Of a DNA stretch of 64,000 nucleotides, positions 33,590-43,840 are shown piece after piece. Numbering within the stretch: position 1 is the first letter of the stretch; each line of letters begins with the position of its first letter. This stretch comes from Ovis canadensis (taxonomy: Eukaryota; Chordata; Mammalia; Artiodactyla; Bovidae). The position numbers and the translations under genes are program-made. The stretch covers positions 232,079,001-232,143,000 of the forward strand of contig NC_091247.1 of assembly GCF_042477335.2 (NCBI RefSeq), in the 5' to 3' direction. A model generated the notes under the pieces. That model was not told where the DNA came from, made no database searches, and was given only the letters and a program-made list of their open reading frames with translations.

Positions 33590-34580
33590 AAAGTGCTGGC
33601 TTAAAAATTACGCACAACCTAAAAGTTTAGAGTTATGTTTTATTCAGCAGGAATTTTTAGGATTTCAAAACAGGGAGAGAGCATCTCAAGAAAACCTGAG
33701 GGAACTGCTCTGAGGTGAGGGGGGAGCCAGGTTATGCAGAAGTTTCGCACAAAGGGCAAGTAGTCAGAACATCAGCGATTATTGTTAATTAAAAGAAAGC
33801 CAGATATCTCAAATGAATGAATTCAGCACTTTTCTATATGTGGGAAGATGCAAGAGTCTGCGCTCACTGAAATCACTACTTTGATATGCATCTCAGCTGT
33901 TTGGGGACAGGATCCTGTGGTTTTGTTCTGGAAGGAATAGCAGTCTTTATTTATTTATTTATTTGGCTGTGCCAGGACTTAGCTGTGGCACGTGGGACAT
34001 TTTAGTTGTGGCATGTGGGACCTAATTCCCTGACCAGGGACGGAACCTGGGCCCCCTGCACTGGGGGGCACAGTCTTGGTCTTGAAGTAGGATCTTATTT
34101 CCCCATCTAGGAAATGAACCTAGCTGCCAGTCCACCAGTGGCTAGAGGCTACAGGCTAAGTTCCTTGATTCTGACTCCATTTGAAAGCAAAAATGTTTCA
34201 AGGAAGCAAAAACTGCAGAACAGGTGCAAAGTTTTTTATATAGAGACACTGCGCAACATGTAGGAGAGCACTCAGAGAACTAATTAATTATGTCAGAAGC
34301 ACGACAGTAACACAGACTGGGAGAGGAGCACGGGTGTGCTGAACGGGGAGCGCAGTCAGGAGTGATTTAAAGCACTTACATAGGAGTGCCCTTATATGGG
34401 GTCTTTGTTCACATTTGGCCAATTATTTTGTTTCTTTTCTCACACCTGGCTGGTCCTTCGACCCTAAGATGCTTGTGCAAATTTTTGCTAATATGGATTC
34501 ACCACACAGGCCAGTAGGTGTATGTCCACACTTATGGTGCGGGACTCCCTTCCCTTTCTGACCCTCAACAAGCCTTCCTG
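33590..34580 (-). mobile_element. Probable ERV LTR fossil, minus strand, with SINE insert
   Basis: Contains blocks I associate with bovine ERV LTRs: GAGTTATGTTTTATTCAGC (complement of a poly-A signal region), GGGAAGATGCAAGAGTCTG and TTTGATATGCATCTCAGC. It is interrupted by a CHR-type SINE at about 33,945-34,085. No coding part is recognised. Broken and old; family and ends are uncertain. Confidence 0.4.
33945..34085 (-). mobile_element. CHR-type SINE fragment, minus strand
   Basis: A TTTATT-repeat at the left (A-rich tail on the minus strand) is followed by GGCTGTGCCAGGACTTAGC, CCTAATTCCCTGACCAGGG and ACGGAACCTGGGCCCCCTGC, the complement of a CHR SINE head. Shortened relative to full CHR. 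Confidence 0.75.
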
Positions 34581-34931
34581 CACATGTGTGGACAGAGATG
34601 TCCTCTTAAGGAGTGGGCACTGTATCTCTTTACTTCAGCAGAGCTCAGTGTTTGCCACTAGCTTTGTCCTTGGAGTGTCTGGGTGAGAGCAAATCTTCCA
34701 CTTTACTCCCCTTGACAATCCCCAGGTGTCCAGGCTGGGACCCATCTCTATCCTACCGCATTTTCATATCTTGAGTTCCCTCGGGGCTCGCCATGGGGCA
34801 CAGCTGCAGTCTGAAGGCTGCCAAAGGGCAGATAGCCTTTCCCTCCCGAGTCCCCTCAGGGCGTCACCAGCTCAGCTTTGGCTGGCGGCTGCAGCACTGA
34901 TGACTGTGAAATCATTTGTTACTGATATTGT

Positions 34932-35735
34932 TGTAGCCACTCATTCCGGGAAACAAACTCACTCAGGACAATGCAGATACTGGAGTGCAGTTTACTACAC
35001 CGGCGGGCCCAAGGCAGTCTCCTCTTAGCCAAGGACCCCGGCCAGCATTTGTGAAAATCTTTTATACCCCATGTGTACATGTCTGAACCACCACTCCAAA
35101 TTCCTTGAGACGTACATAAACCAAGGAAAATACAATCCCAATAACCCCATCATTCACGTGCTATGTGCTCATGTCCTCAAAGAGTCAAACAATAAGCCAA
35201 ACATCAATAAGCCCGAGGTCACACTCCGATACAGAAGATTCTATGGCCTGTCTGGAGGAAGGGGATAGTGTATGTTTTCTCTTAGGCGATGAGGAACCTA
35301 GATACGCTCTTCACGGTTCCCCTGTCTGGAGGGCGTCTTATCCTTCTGTTGTTTTCATAGGCACTAAAACAACAATGTTTCAGAGTCCATTGGAAAGGTG
35401 GCCGAGCATGACCAGCATGAACAGGCCTAAGATGGAGTCCAGGCCCTATGAACTCCTTCTTCATTATGGCAGGAAATATTCCATTTCTCAATGGGAAAGC
35501 AAACATAATAAATTCTGATTCCTTAAAATATAAAACCTGTCAACTCAACCACCATGAAGGATTTTAGCACTTTCCTAGATACCAGGAGGTACAAGAATTG
35601 GTCTTATAAACTTGACTCCTGAAAATATCTATCTGAAGACTTGTCCCACCAGCTTCTCCCACAGCAGAGAGGGCTTCATTTCTGCTCTCCACCCTGAACT
35701 CCTTTCAGGGGGTGTTGAGAATCAGCAGCTGCAGC
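34932..35735 (-). mobile_element. ERV LTR fossil A, minus strand
   Basis: The left edge TGTAGCCACTCATTCCGGG is the complement of an LTR 3' terminus of the type ending in ...GTGGCTACA. Reading on the minus strand from the right there is a region shared with 36,000-36,170, then a TATA-like TATAAAAG (complement near 35,060) and a TAGTAAACTGCACTCC poly-A-like region. The left ~130 bp match LTR B (41,671). No attached internal genes. Broken; a ruminant-type family by its relatives in the window. Confidence 0.6.
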
Positions 35736-35984
35736 AGCACATTATTTAATCCTTGCAGAGGCAGAAGGCACGTGGCCATTGCAAGTGCCAATTTGCGGTT
35801 GACAAACCTAACCGAGTGCGTTTTAATACAGCTCAGTTCTACCTTTTCAATATTTTCTCAACTACTTCCACACGATATCACTGTCAGCTACAAATCGGCA
35901 CTTGTAAAGAGCATTCGCCAGGGACTGACCCGCAGCAGGGGATTTGCCAGCTGCCTCAGCGGAGACGGAACCCTGTGCTGCTGA

Positions 35985-36361
35985 GGCTGCCGACCTTCAG
36001 CATCTGCCGAGGGGGATTCAGGGTGGAGAAGCAGGCACCCTGCTCCAGGGAAACTGGGGGAACAGGCCTGTTAGATAGTCAGATATTTTCAGGAACTGAT
36101 TTCTTGATCCCAATTCTCACATTTCTTCATATCTAGAAAATCACTAAATCCCTTCATGGTGACATCGTGACCAGCAGAAAACCTTTTGTACAATAAGTGC
36201 TTGATTGCACTGAACTCCCCATTCACCAAAACCTTATATATTGACCTTCCCCCACTGCCTCTTTGGAGCAGACTCTCAGAGTTATCTGAGGCACTGTCTC
36301 CTGGGCTGCAGTCCTCATTTTGCCCAGAATAAAATTTAGCTTGGCAACTATCACATTGTGC
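35985..36361 (+). mobile_element. ERV LTR fossil C, plus strand
   Basis: The order of blocks is CAGATATTTTCAGGAACTG, CATCGTGACCAGCAG, TGTACAATAAGTGCTTGATTG, ACCTTATATATTGACC (TATA-like), CTGTCTCCTGGGCTGCAGTCC and CAGAATAAAATTTAGC (poly-A signal), ending near CACATTGTGCA. It forms an inverted pair with LTR A about 250 bp away. The right edge abuts the BovB nest. Broken, probably solo. Confidence 0.55.
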
Positions 36362-37216
36362 ATATCTCCAGTTTTCTCAATGAGCTCTCTAGTCTTTCTC
36401 ATTCTATTGCTTTTCTCTATTTCTCTGCGTTGTTCAGTTAAGATTTTCTTATCTCTCCTTTATATTCTTTGGAACTCTGCATTCAGATGGGTATATCTTT
36501 CCATTTCTCTTTTGCCTTTCACGTCTCTTCTTTTCTCAGCTCTTTGTAAGGCCTCCTCTGACAACCATTTCTTTGGGGGATGGTTTTGGTCACTGCCTCC
36601 TGTAAAATTTTATGAACTTCCATCCGTAGTTCTTCAGACACTCTATCAGACCTAAATCCCTTGAATTTATTTGTCACCTCCACTGTATAACCATAGGGAT
36701 TTGATTACATCATACTTGAATGGCCTAATGGTTTTCCCTACTTTCTTCAATTTAAGTTTGAATTTTGCAATAATGAGCTCATTACCTGAGCCATAGATAA
36801 CTCCTGGTCTTGTTTTTGCTGACTGTACAGAGCTTTTCCATCTTTGGATGCAAAGAATATCAGTTCAGTTCAGTTCATTTCAGTCGCTCAGTCGTGTCCG
36901 ACTCTTTGCGACCCCATGAATCATTCCCTGTCCGTTACCATATCCAGGAGTTCACTCAGACTCATGTCCATCGAGTCCGTGATGCCATCCAGGCATCTCA
37001 TCCTCGGTCGTCCCCTTCAATCTGATTTTGGTACTGACAATCTGGTGATGTCCATGTGTAGCCATCTCTTGTGTTGTTGGAAGAGGGTGTTTGCTATGAC
37101 CAGCATGTTCTCTTGGCAAAACTCTGTTAGCTTTTGCCTTGCTTCATTTTGTATTCCAAGACCAAACGTGCCTGTTAGTCCAGGTATCTCTTGACTTCCT
37201 ACTTTTGCATTCCAGT
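36362..37216 (-). mobile_element. Old BovB, minus strand, endonuclease part (left half)
   Basis: On the minus strand this reads the BovB region from the endonuclease GDWNAK area (right end, GCATTCCAGT) toward the linker before the RT (left end, complement of the GAGAGCTC...CTTCAAG region). It is more diverged than the other BovB copies. Its continuation, the 5' part of the same element, is at 40567-41275. The two halves abut exactly in the consensus at ...GCATTCCAGT / CCCCTATGATG..., so a later insertion split one element. Confidence 0.88.
36861..37018 (-). mobile_element. BovB 3' end fragment inserted in the older BovB
   Basis: Begins at the left with CAGTTCAGTTCATTTCAGTC, the complement of a BovB tail, and runs to CGGTCGTCCCCTTC. 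The surrounding BovB resumes at AATCTGATTTTGG, so this is a separate, short 3' fragment nested in the endonuclease region of the host element. Confidence 0.9.
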
Positions 37217-40200
37217 CACTACAAACAAAGCTAGTGGAGGTGATGGAATTCCTACTGAGCTATTTCAAATCCTAAAAGATGATGCTGTGAAAGTGCTGCA
37301 CTCAATATGCCCCCCAAATTTGGAAAACTCTGCAGTGGCCACAGGACTAGAAAAAGTCAGTTTTCATTCCAATCCCAAAGAAGGGCAATGCCAAAGAATG
37401 TTCAAACTACTGCACAATGGCACTTATTTCACATGCTAGCAAAGTAATGCTCAAAATTCTCCAAGCCAGGCTCAACAGTATGTGAACCAAGAACTTCCAG
37501 ATGTTCAAGCTGGATTTGGAAAAGGCAGAGAAACCAGAGATCAAATTTCCAACATCCGTTGGATCATAGAGAAAGCAAGAGAGTTCCAGAAAGACATCTA
37601 CTTCTGCTTCCTTGACTATGCTAAAGGCTTCGACTGTGTGGATCACAACAAACTGTGGAAAATTCTTCGAGAGATGGGAATACCAGATCACGTTACCTGC
37701 CTCCTGAGAAACCTGTATGCAGGTCAAGAAGCAACAGTTAGAACATGAAATGGAACCAACTGACTGGTTCAAACTTGGGAAAGGAGTATGTCAAGGCTGT
37801 ATATTGTCACCCTGCTTATTTAACTTATATGCGGAATACATCATGCGAAATGCCAGGCTGGATGAATCACAAGCTGGAATCAAGATTTCTGGGAGAAATA
37901 TCAATCACCTCAGATATGCAGATGACACCACCCTTATGGCAGAAAGCAAAGAGGAACAGAAGAGTCTCCTGATGAAGGTGAAAGAGGAGAGTGAAAAGCT
38001 GGCTTAAAGCTCAGCGTAAAAATAAACATGAAGCTCATGGCGTCCGGTCCCATCACTTCATGGCAAATAGAATGGAAAACAGACACGGTAACAGACTTTA
38101 TTTTCTCGGTTTCCCAAATCACTGTAGCTTGTTGACGGCAGCCATGAAGCTAAAGGATGCTTGCTCCTCAGAAGAAAAGCTAGGGTGACCCTAGACAGCA
38201 TATTAAAAAGCAGAGAGACTTTGCCTACAAAGGTCCATAGAGTCAAATCTGTGGGTTTTCCAGGAGTCCTGTATGGACGTGAGAGTTGGACAATGAAAAA
38301 GACTGAGCACAAAAGAACTGATGCCTTGGAACTGTTGTGCTGGAGGAGACTTTCGAGAGTCCCCTGGACAGCAAGGACATGAAACCAGTCAACCTGACAG
38401 GAAGTCAACCCGGAATGTTCATGGGAAGGACTGGTGCTAAAACTGAACCTCCAGTGCTCTGGCCCTGATGTGGAGAGCTGGCTCATTAGAGAAGACCTGA
38501 TGCTGGGAAGGACTGAGGGCACCTGATGTGGAGAGCTGGCTCATTAGAGAAGGCCCTGATGCTGGGACAGGCTGAGGGCACCTGATGTGGAGAGCTGGCT
38601 CATTAGAGAAGGCCCTGATGCTGGGACAGGCTGAGGGCACCTGATGTGGAGAGCTGGCTCATTAGAGAAGGCCCTGATGCTGGGAAGGACTGAGGGCACC
38701 TGACGTGGAGAGCTGGCTCATTAGAGAAGACCTGATGCTGGGAAGGACTGAGGGCACCTGATGTGGAGAGCTGGCTCATTAGAGAAGGCCCTGATGCTGG
38801 GACAGGCTGAGGGCACCTGATGTGGAGAGCTGGCTCATTAGAGAAGACCTGATGCTGGGAAGGACTGAGGGCACCTGAGGCAGAGAGCTGGCTCATTAGA
38901 GAAGGCCCTGATGCTGGGACGGACTGAGGGCACCTGATGTGGAGAGCTGGCTCATTAGAGAAGGCCCTGATGCTGGGACAGGCTGAGGGCACCTGAGGCA
39001 GAGAGCTGGCTCATTAGAGAAGGCCCTGATGCTGGGACAGGCTGAGGGCACCTGAGGCAGAGAGCTGGCTCATTAGAGAAGACCCTGATGCTGGGAAGGA
39101 CTGAGGGCACCTGATGTGGAGAGCTGGCTCATTAGAGAAGGCCCTGATGCTGGGACAGGCTGAGGGCACCTGAGGCAGAGAGCTGGCTCATTAGAGAAGA
39201 CCTGATGCTGGGACAGGCTGAGGGCACCTGATGTGGAGAGCTGGCTCATTAGAGAAGACCTGATGCTGGGACAGGCTGAGGGCACCTGAGGCAGAGAGCT
39301 GGCTCATTAGAGAAGACCTGATGCTGGGAAGGACTGAGGGCACCTGATGCGGACGGCTGGCTCATTAGAGAAGACCCTGATGCTGGGAAGGACTGAGGGC
39401 ACCTGAGGCAGAGAGCTGGCTCATTAGAGAGGACCCTGATGCTGGGAAGGACTGAGGGCACCTGAGGCAGAGAGCTGGCTCATTAGAGAAGGCCCTGATG
39501 CTGGGAAGGACTGAGGGCACCTGAGGCAGAGAGCTGGCTCATTAGAGAAGACCCTGATGCTGGGAAGGACTGAGGGCACCTGATGTGGAGAGCTGGCTCA
39601 TTAGAGAAGGCCCTGATGCTGGGACAGGCTGAGGGCACCTGAGGCAGAGAGCTGGCTCATTAGAGAAGGCCCTGATGCTGGGAAGGACTGAGGGCACCTG
39701 ATGTGGAGAGCTGGCTCATTAGAGAAGACCCTGATGCTGGGAAGGACTGAGGGCACCTGACGTGGAGAGCTGGCTCATTAGAGAAGGCCCTGATGCTGGG
39801 AAGGACTGAGGGCACCTGATGTGGAGAGCTGGCTCATTAGAGAAGGCCCTGATGCTGGGAAGGACTGAGGGCACCTGACGTGGAGAGCTGGCTCATTAGA
39901 GAAGACCCTGATGCTGGGAAGGACTGAGGGCACCTGATGTGGAGAGCTGGCTCATTAGAGAAGGCCCTGATGCTGGGAAGGACTGAGGGCACCTGACGTG
40001 GAGAGCTGGCTCATTAGAGAAGGCCCTGATGCTGGGACAGGCTGAGGGCACCTGAGGCAGAGAGCTGGCTCATTAGAGAAGGCCCTGATGCTGGGACAGG
40101 CTGAGGGCACCTGAGGCAGAGAGCTGGCTCACTAGAAAAGACCCTGATGCTGGGAAGGACTGAGGGCACCTGATGTGGAGAGCTGGCTCATTAGAGAAGG

Positions 40201-40566
40201 CCCTGATGCTGGGACAGGCTGAGGGCACCTGAGGCAGAGAGCTGGCTCACTAGAGAAGACCCTGATGCTGGGAAGGACTGAGGGCACCTGATGTGGAGAG
40301 CTGGCTCATTAGAGAAGGCCCTGATGCTGGGACAGGCTGAGGGCACCTGAGGCAGAGAGCTGGCTCACTAGAAAAGACCCTGATGCTGGGACGGACTGAG
40401 GGCAGGAGGAGGAGGGGATGGCGGAGGATGAGACAGTTGGATGGCATCACTGACTCGATGGACATGAGTTTGAGCAAACTCTGGGCAATGTTGAAGGACG
40501 GAAAGTCTGTACTTCAGTCCATTGGGTCATAAAAGAGTCAGACATGACTGAGCGACTGAACAACAA
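37217..40566 (+). mobile_element. BovB, RT-to-3' end, inserted in an older BovB and carrying a minisatellite
   Basis: A plus-strand, 5'-truncated BovB starting at CACTACAAACAAAGC in the region coding TTNKASGGDG. The frames at 37482-37748 and 37717-38007 carry RT pieces including FCFLDYAKGFDCVDHNKLW, CQGCILSPCLFNLYAEY and an intact YADD, but in different frames. The part 38,464-40,396 is an expanded tandem array of the element's own 3' sequence. The normal BovB 3' end (GGATGGCATCACTGACTCG ... GACTGAACAACAA) follows at 40,397-40,566. Several frame breaks make it inactive. Confidence 0.9.
38464..40396. repeat. 58-59 bp minisatellite inside BovB, about 33 copies
   Basis: The unit reads CTGATGTGGAGAGCTGGCTC, then ATTAGAGAAGGCCCTGATGC, then TGGGACAGGCTGAGGGCAC (59 bp; a one-base-shorter form has GAAGACCTG). 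The motif GCTGGCTCA occurs 33 times between 38,478 and 40,360, a mean spacing of 58.8 bp. Two main variable sites define types: GATGTGG or GACGTGG versus GAGGCAG, and GGACAGG versus GAAGGAC. The single-copy ancestor is the BovB 3' segment CACCTCATG...GGCAG seen at 30,362-30,420. Minus-strand frames of repeated Pro/Ser/Gln peptides are artefacts. Confidence 0.97.
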
Positions 40567-41275
40567 CCCCTATGATGAAAAGAACATTTTTTTGTTGTTA
40601 ATTCTAGAAGGTGTTGTTCTTCTCCGGCATTAGTGGTTGGGGCACAGACTTGAATTATTTTGATGCTGAATGGTGTGCTTTGGAAATGAACCGAGACCAT
40701 TCTGTCATTTTTGAGACTGCACCCAAGTACTGCATTTCAAACTCTTTTGTTGACCTTGAGACTACTCCATTTCTTCTAAGGGATTCTTGCCCACGGTAAT
40801 AAATATAATGGTCATCTGAATTAAATTCGTCCATTCCCATCCATTTTAGTTCACTGATTAAAATGTCGATGTTCACCGTTGCTGTCTCCTGTTTGACCAC
40901 TTCCAATGTACCTTGATTCAAAGACCTAACATTACAGGTTCCTATGCAATATCATTCTTTACAGCATCCAACTTTACTTTCACCACGAGACACCTCCACA
41001 ACTGGGAGCCGGTTCCACTTTGGCTCAGCCTCTTCATTCATTCTGGAGCTATTTCTCCACTCTTCTCCAGCAGCACACTGGACTCCCACTGACCTGAGCG
41101 GGTTTTCAGTGTCATATCTTTTTGCTTTTTCATACTGCTCATGAATGCTAAGTCACGGAAAATCTCAGTGCTCAGCCTATCTGCAGATGGCGCTTGTGAT
41201 GCTCTGATCCAGCCGTGCCTGCTCTCACGCCTAGGGTGTGCTCGACTCCTTGGAACCATGCTTGAAGAATAAGAG
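40567..41275 (-). mobile_element. Old BovB, minus strand, 5' part (right half)
   Basis: On the minus strand this holds the BovB 5' UTR (TGAGCAGTATGAAAAAGC, GAGAAATAGCTCCAGAATG) and the start of the endonuclease (ATTGCATAGGAACCTGTAATG). It reaches the CCCCTATGATG junction where the younger BovB is inserted. Such 5' sequence is rare because most BovB copies are 5'-truncated. The right end is set where consensus-like sequence fades. Confidence 0.85.
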
Positions 41276-41670
41276 GGTCATCTGGCTTTTAGGTCTTCTG
41301 GGCGCGGGGGTGTGGAGATGCCTCTATTCTGTGCCACAGTGACCATATCCATTTCAATTCCTAGAAAAGAGCCCCCAGTATCCACCATCAGACTCTCCAC
41401 TGGATGTTTAACCCATTAGACGCAGAGGACAGCTGCTGTGCTTGGAATAGACTTTTCCAAACCACTCTACAGCCTTGATCACAGTCACAAGCAACTGAAA
41501 CAGAAGGTGGAAGTGGAGAACCTGTGGACTTTCCGCCATTTGAGAATAGGAGGCCAGAGTTAACTCCAAGGGATCAATAGCCATCTGAAGCAATGGGATA
41601 CAGCCGGCATAGCTTGGAGCTTGTCAGGTAGGGAATCAAACTGTGCTTTTCCCTCATTTAGCGAATCAGC
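41276..41670. other. Unassigned spacer
   Basis: Between the BovB 5' end and LTR B. It may include further BovB 5' UTR, but the match is not clear. No gene. Confidence 0.35.
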
Positions 41671-41723
41671 TGTAGCCACGCGTTCTGGGAAACAAACTCA
41701 CTCAGAAGGACAATGCAGATAGT

Positions 41724-42792
41724 CATTTCAGTTCAGTCGCTCAGTCGTGTCCGACTCTTTGTGACCCCATGAATCGCAGCATATCAGGCCTCCCTGTCCA
41801 TAACCAGCACCCGAGTCTACCGAAACCCATATCCATTGAGTTGGTGATGCCATCCAACCATCACATCCTCTGTCGTCCCCTTTTTCTGATGCCCTCAATC
41901 ATTCCCCGCATCAGGGTCTTTTCAAATGACTCACCTCTTTGCATCAGGTGGCCAAAGTATTGGCGTTTCAGCATGAACATCAGTCCTTCCAATGAGCACC
42001 CAGGACCGATCTCATTTAGGATGGACTGGTTGGATCTCCTTGCCGTCCAAGGGACTCTCAAGAGCCTTCTCCAACACCACACTTCAAAAGCATCAATTCT
42101 TTAGCACTCAGCTTTCTTTATAGCCCAACTCTCACCTCCATACATGACCACTGGAAAAACCATAGCCTTGATTAGATGGACCTTTGTTGACAAAGTAATG
42201 TCTCTGCTTTTTAATAATACTGTCTAGGTTGGTCATAACTTTCCTTCCAGGAGTAAGCATGTTTTAATTTCATGGCTGCAGTCACCATCTGCAGTGATTT
42301 TGGAGCCCCCCAAAATAAAATCTGACACTGTTTCCACTGTTTCCCCATCTATTTCCCATGAAGTGATGGGACTGGAGGCCATGATCTTCATTTTCTGAAT
42401 GTTGAGCTTTAAGCCAACTTTTTCACTCTCCTCTTTCAGTTTCATCAAAAGGCTCTTTAGTTCTTCAATTTCTGCCATGAGGGTGATGTCATCTGCATAT
42501 CTGAGGTTATTGATATTTCTCCCAGCAATCTTGATTCGAGCTTGTGCTTCTTCCAGCTCAGCGTTTCTCATGATGTACTCTGCATATAAGCTAAATAAGC
42601 AGGGTGACAATATACAGCCTTGACATACTTCTTTTCCTATTTGGAACCAGTCTGTTGTTCCATGTCCAGTTCTAACTGTTGCTTCCTGACCTGCATACAG
42701 GTTTCTCAAGGGCATGGCAGGTGGTCTGGTATTCCCATCTCCTTCAGAATTTTCCACAGTTTATTGTGATCCACACAGTCAAAGGCTTTGGC
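41724..42792 (-). mobile_element. BovB LINE inserted in LTR B, with TSD
   Basis: A minus-strand BovB from its tail (complement of CTGAACTGAAATG) at the left to the RT (complement of GCCAAAGCCTTTGACTGTGTG) at the right. The 11-bp duplication ATGCAGATAGT at 41713-41723 and 42793-42803 marks the insertion. A 174-codon minus-strand frame (42233-42757) keeps CQGCILSPCLFSLYAEY and YADD. 5'-truncated and interrupted. Confidence 0.95.
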
Positions 42793-43177
42793 ATGCAGAT
42801 AGTGGAGTGCAGTTTATTACACTGGCAGGCCCAAGGCAGAGTCTCCTCTTAGCCAAGGACCCTGACCGACTTCTGTGGAAACCTTATATACCTTAGGTGT
42901 ACTCATCCCCAAATTCCTTAAACCTAGCCTGGAAAGTGTTAAAGGGAGATACAGTCACGTTACAGCCATGATTCATAACCAGAAGCCAGCTGGTGAGACA
43001 CTGCAGCCTACACCAGTGGGTGCCGTAAAGCTTACAAAGGTGACTGACTGTATAGGGGAGTATTACAATCTTTTTGGCAATGGGAAATCTTGATATGGAA
43101 TCTCATGTTTGTCAGTCTGGGAGGCCAGTTCGGTCAAAGACATCTTATCCCCATGGCTACTAGGTACATAGTCCTGA

Positions 43178-43440
43178 GAGAGAAGACTCTTGAGAGTCCC
43201 TTGGACTGCAAGGAGATCCAACCAGTCCATCCTTAAGGAAATCAGTCCTGAATATCCACTGGAAGGACTGACGCTGAAGCTGAAACTGCAATACTTTGGC
43301 CACCTGATGCAAAGAGCTGAGTCATTTGCAAAGACCCTGATGCTGGGAAAGATAGATTGAGGGCAGGAGGGGACGACAGAGGATGTGATGGTTGGATGGC
43401 ATCATCGACTCAATGGACATGGGTTTGGGCAGACTTCATC
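43178..43440 (+). mobile_element. BovB LINE, truncated 3' fragment
   Basis: Starts GAGAAGACTCTTGAGAGTCCC, runs through GATGCAAAGAGCTGAGTCATTTG and GGATGGCATCATCGACTC, and stops at GGGCAGACTTCATC before the usual tail. Diverged relative to the younger copies. Confidence 0.88.
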
Positions 43441-43840
43441 TCAGGCAGAGAGACACTTCAAGGCTGAGGGAGTTTCATCAGGCCCCTCTCCCACAATAAG
43501 CATTTTTGAGATAGAATGGCACAAGGTGTGTCATCCCCAGCCATAAAACAATTGACATGAATACTGATTTGTTGAGCCATTATCAGCCCAAGGTTTGAGA
43601 CAAAAGTTAGTCTTAGGCAGAACCGATCTGAAGAAAATGGGATCCCAAAGCAAATACATAGTTTCATTAGCATAGCTGAAGAAAAACATTCCTAAGAAAA
43701 ACGCATTGTTTAGCTCAAGGTCTGAGAAAAGTTAGGTTCACAGAACCAGGTGTCACTTACAGCTTATTTCTTCCTGCTGCTTTGGGGCCCCTGGCCTCCC
43801 TACTGAGGCTGCTAACACTCTCAGTTGTTACCATTAGCAC

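Larger units (their letters stand above)
41671..43840 (-). mobile_element. ERV LTR fossil B, minus strand, split by BovB copies
   Basis: The left edge TGTAGCCACGCGTTCTGGG and the following CAAACTCACTCAG... block match LTR A. The sequence resumes after the BovB insert at 42,793 with GTGGAGTGCAGTTTATTAC (complement of a poly-A region) and CTTATATACC (complement of a TATA-like box). A second BovB fragment lies at 43,178-43,440. To the right, TTCCTGCTGCTTTGGGGCC near 43,770 looks like the LTR 5' part. Broken; right boundary approximate. Confidence 0.55.

Noticed and set aside
36362-38460. Minus-strand BovB followed by plus-strand BovB read as a twin-priming 5' inversion
   Set aside because: The minus-strand element continues on the far side of the plus-strand piece at 40,567 with the next consensus bases, so this is an insertion into an older element, not an inversion made during one insertion.
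38464-40396. CRISPR-like array of ~59-bp repeats
   Set aside because: There are no unique spacers between constant repeats, the whole unit is repeated, and the context is a mammalian LINE.
38437-40477. Minus-strand frames encoding repeated Pro-Ala-Ser-Gly-Pro-Ser peptides
   Set aside because: These come from the 58-59 bp minisatellite in BovB. A repeated peptide is an artefact of tandem DNA, not a repeat protein gene.
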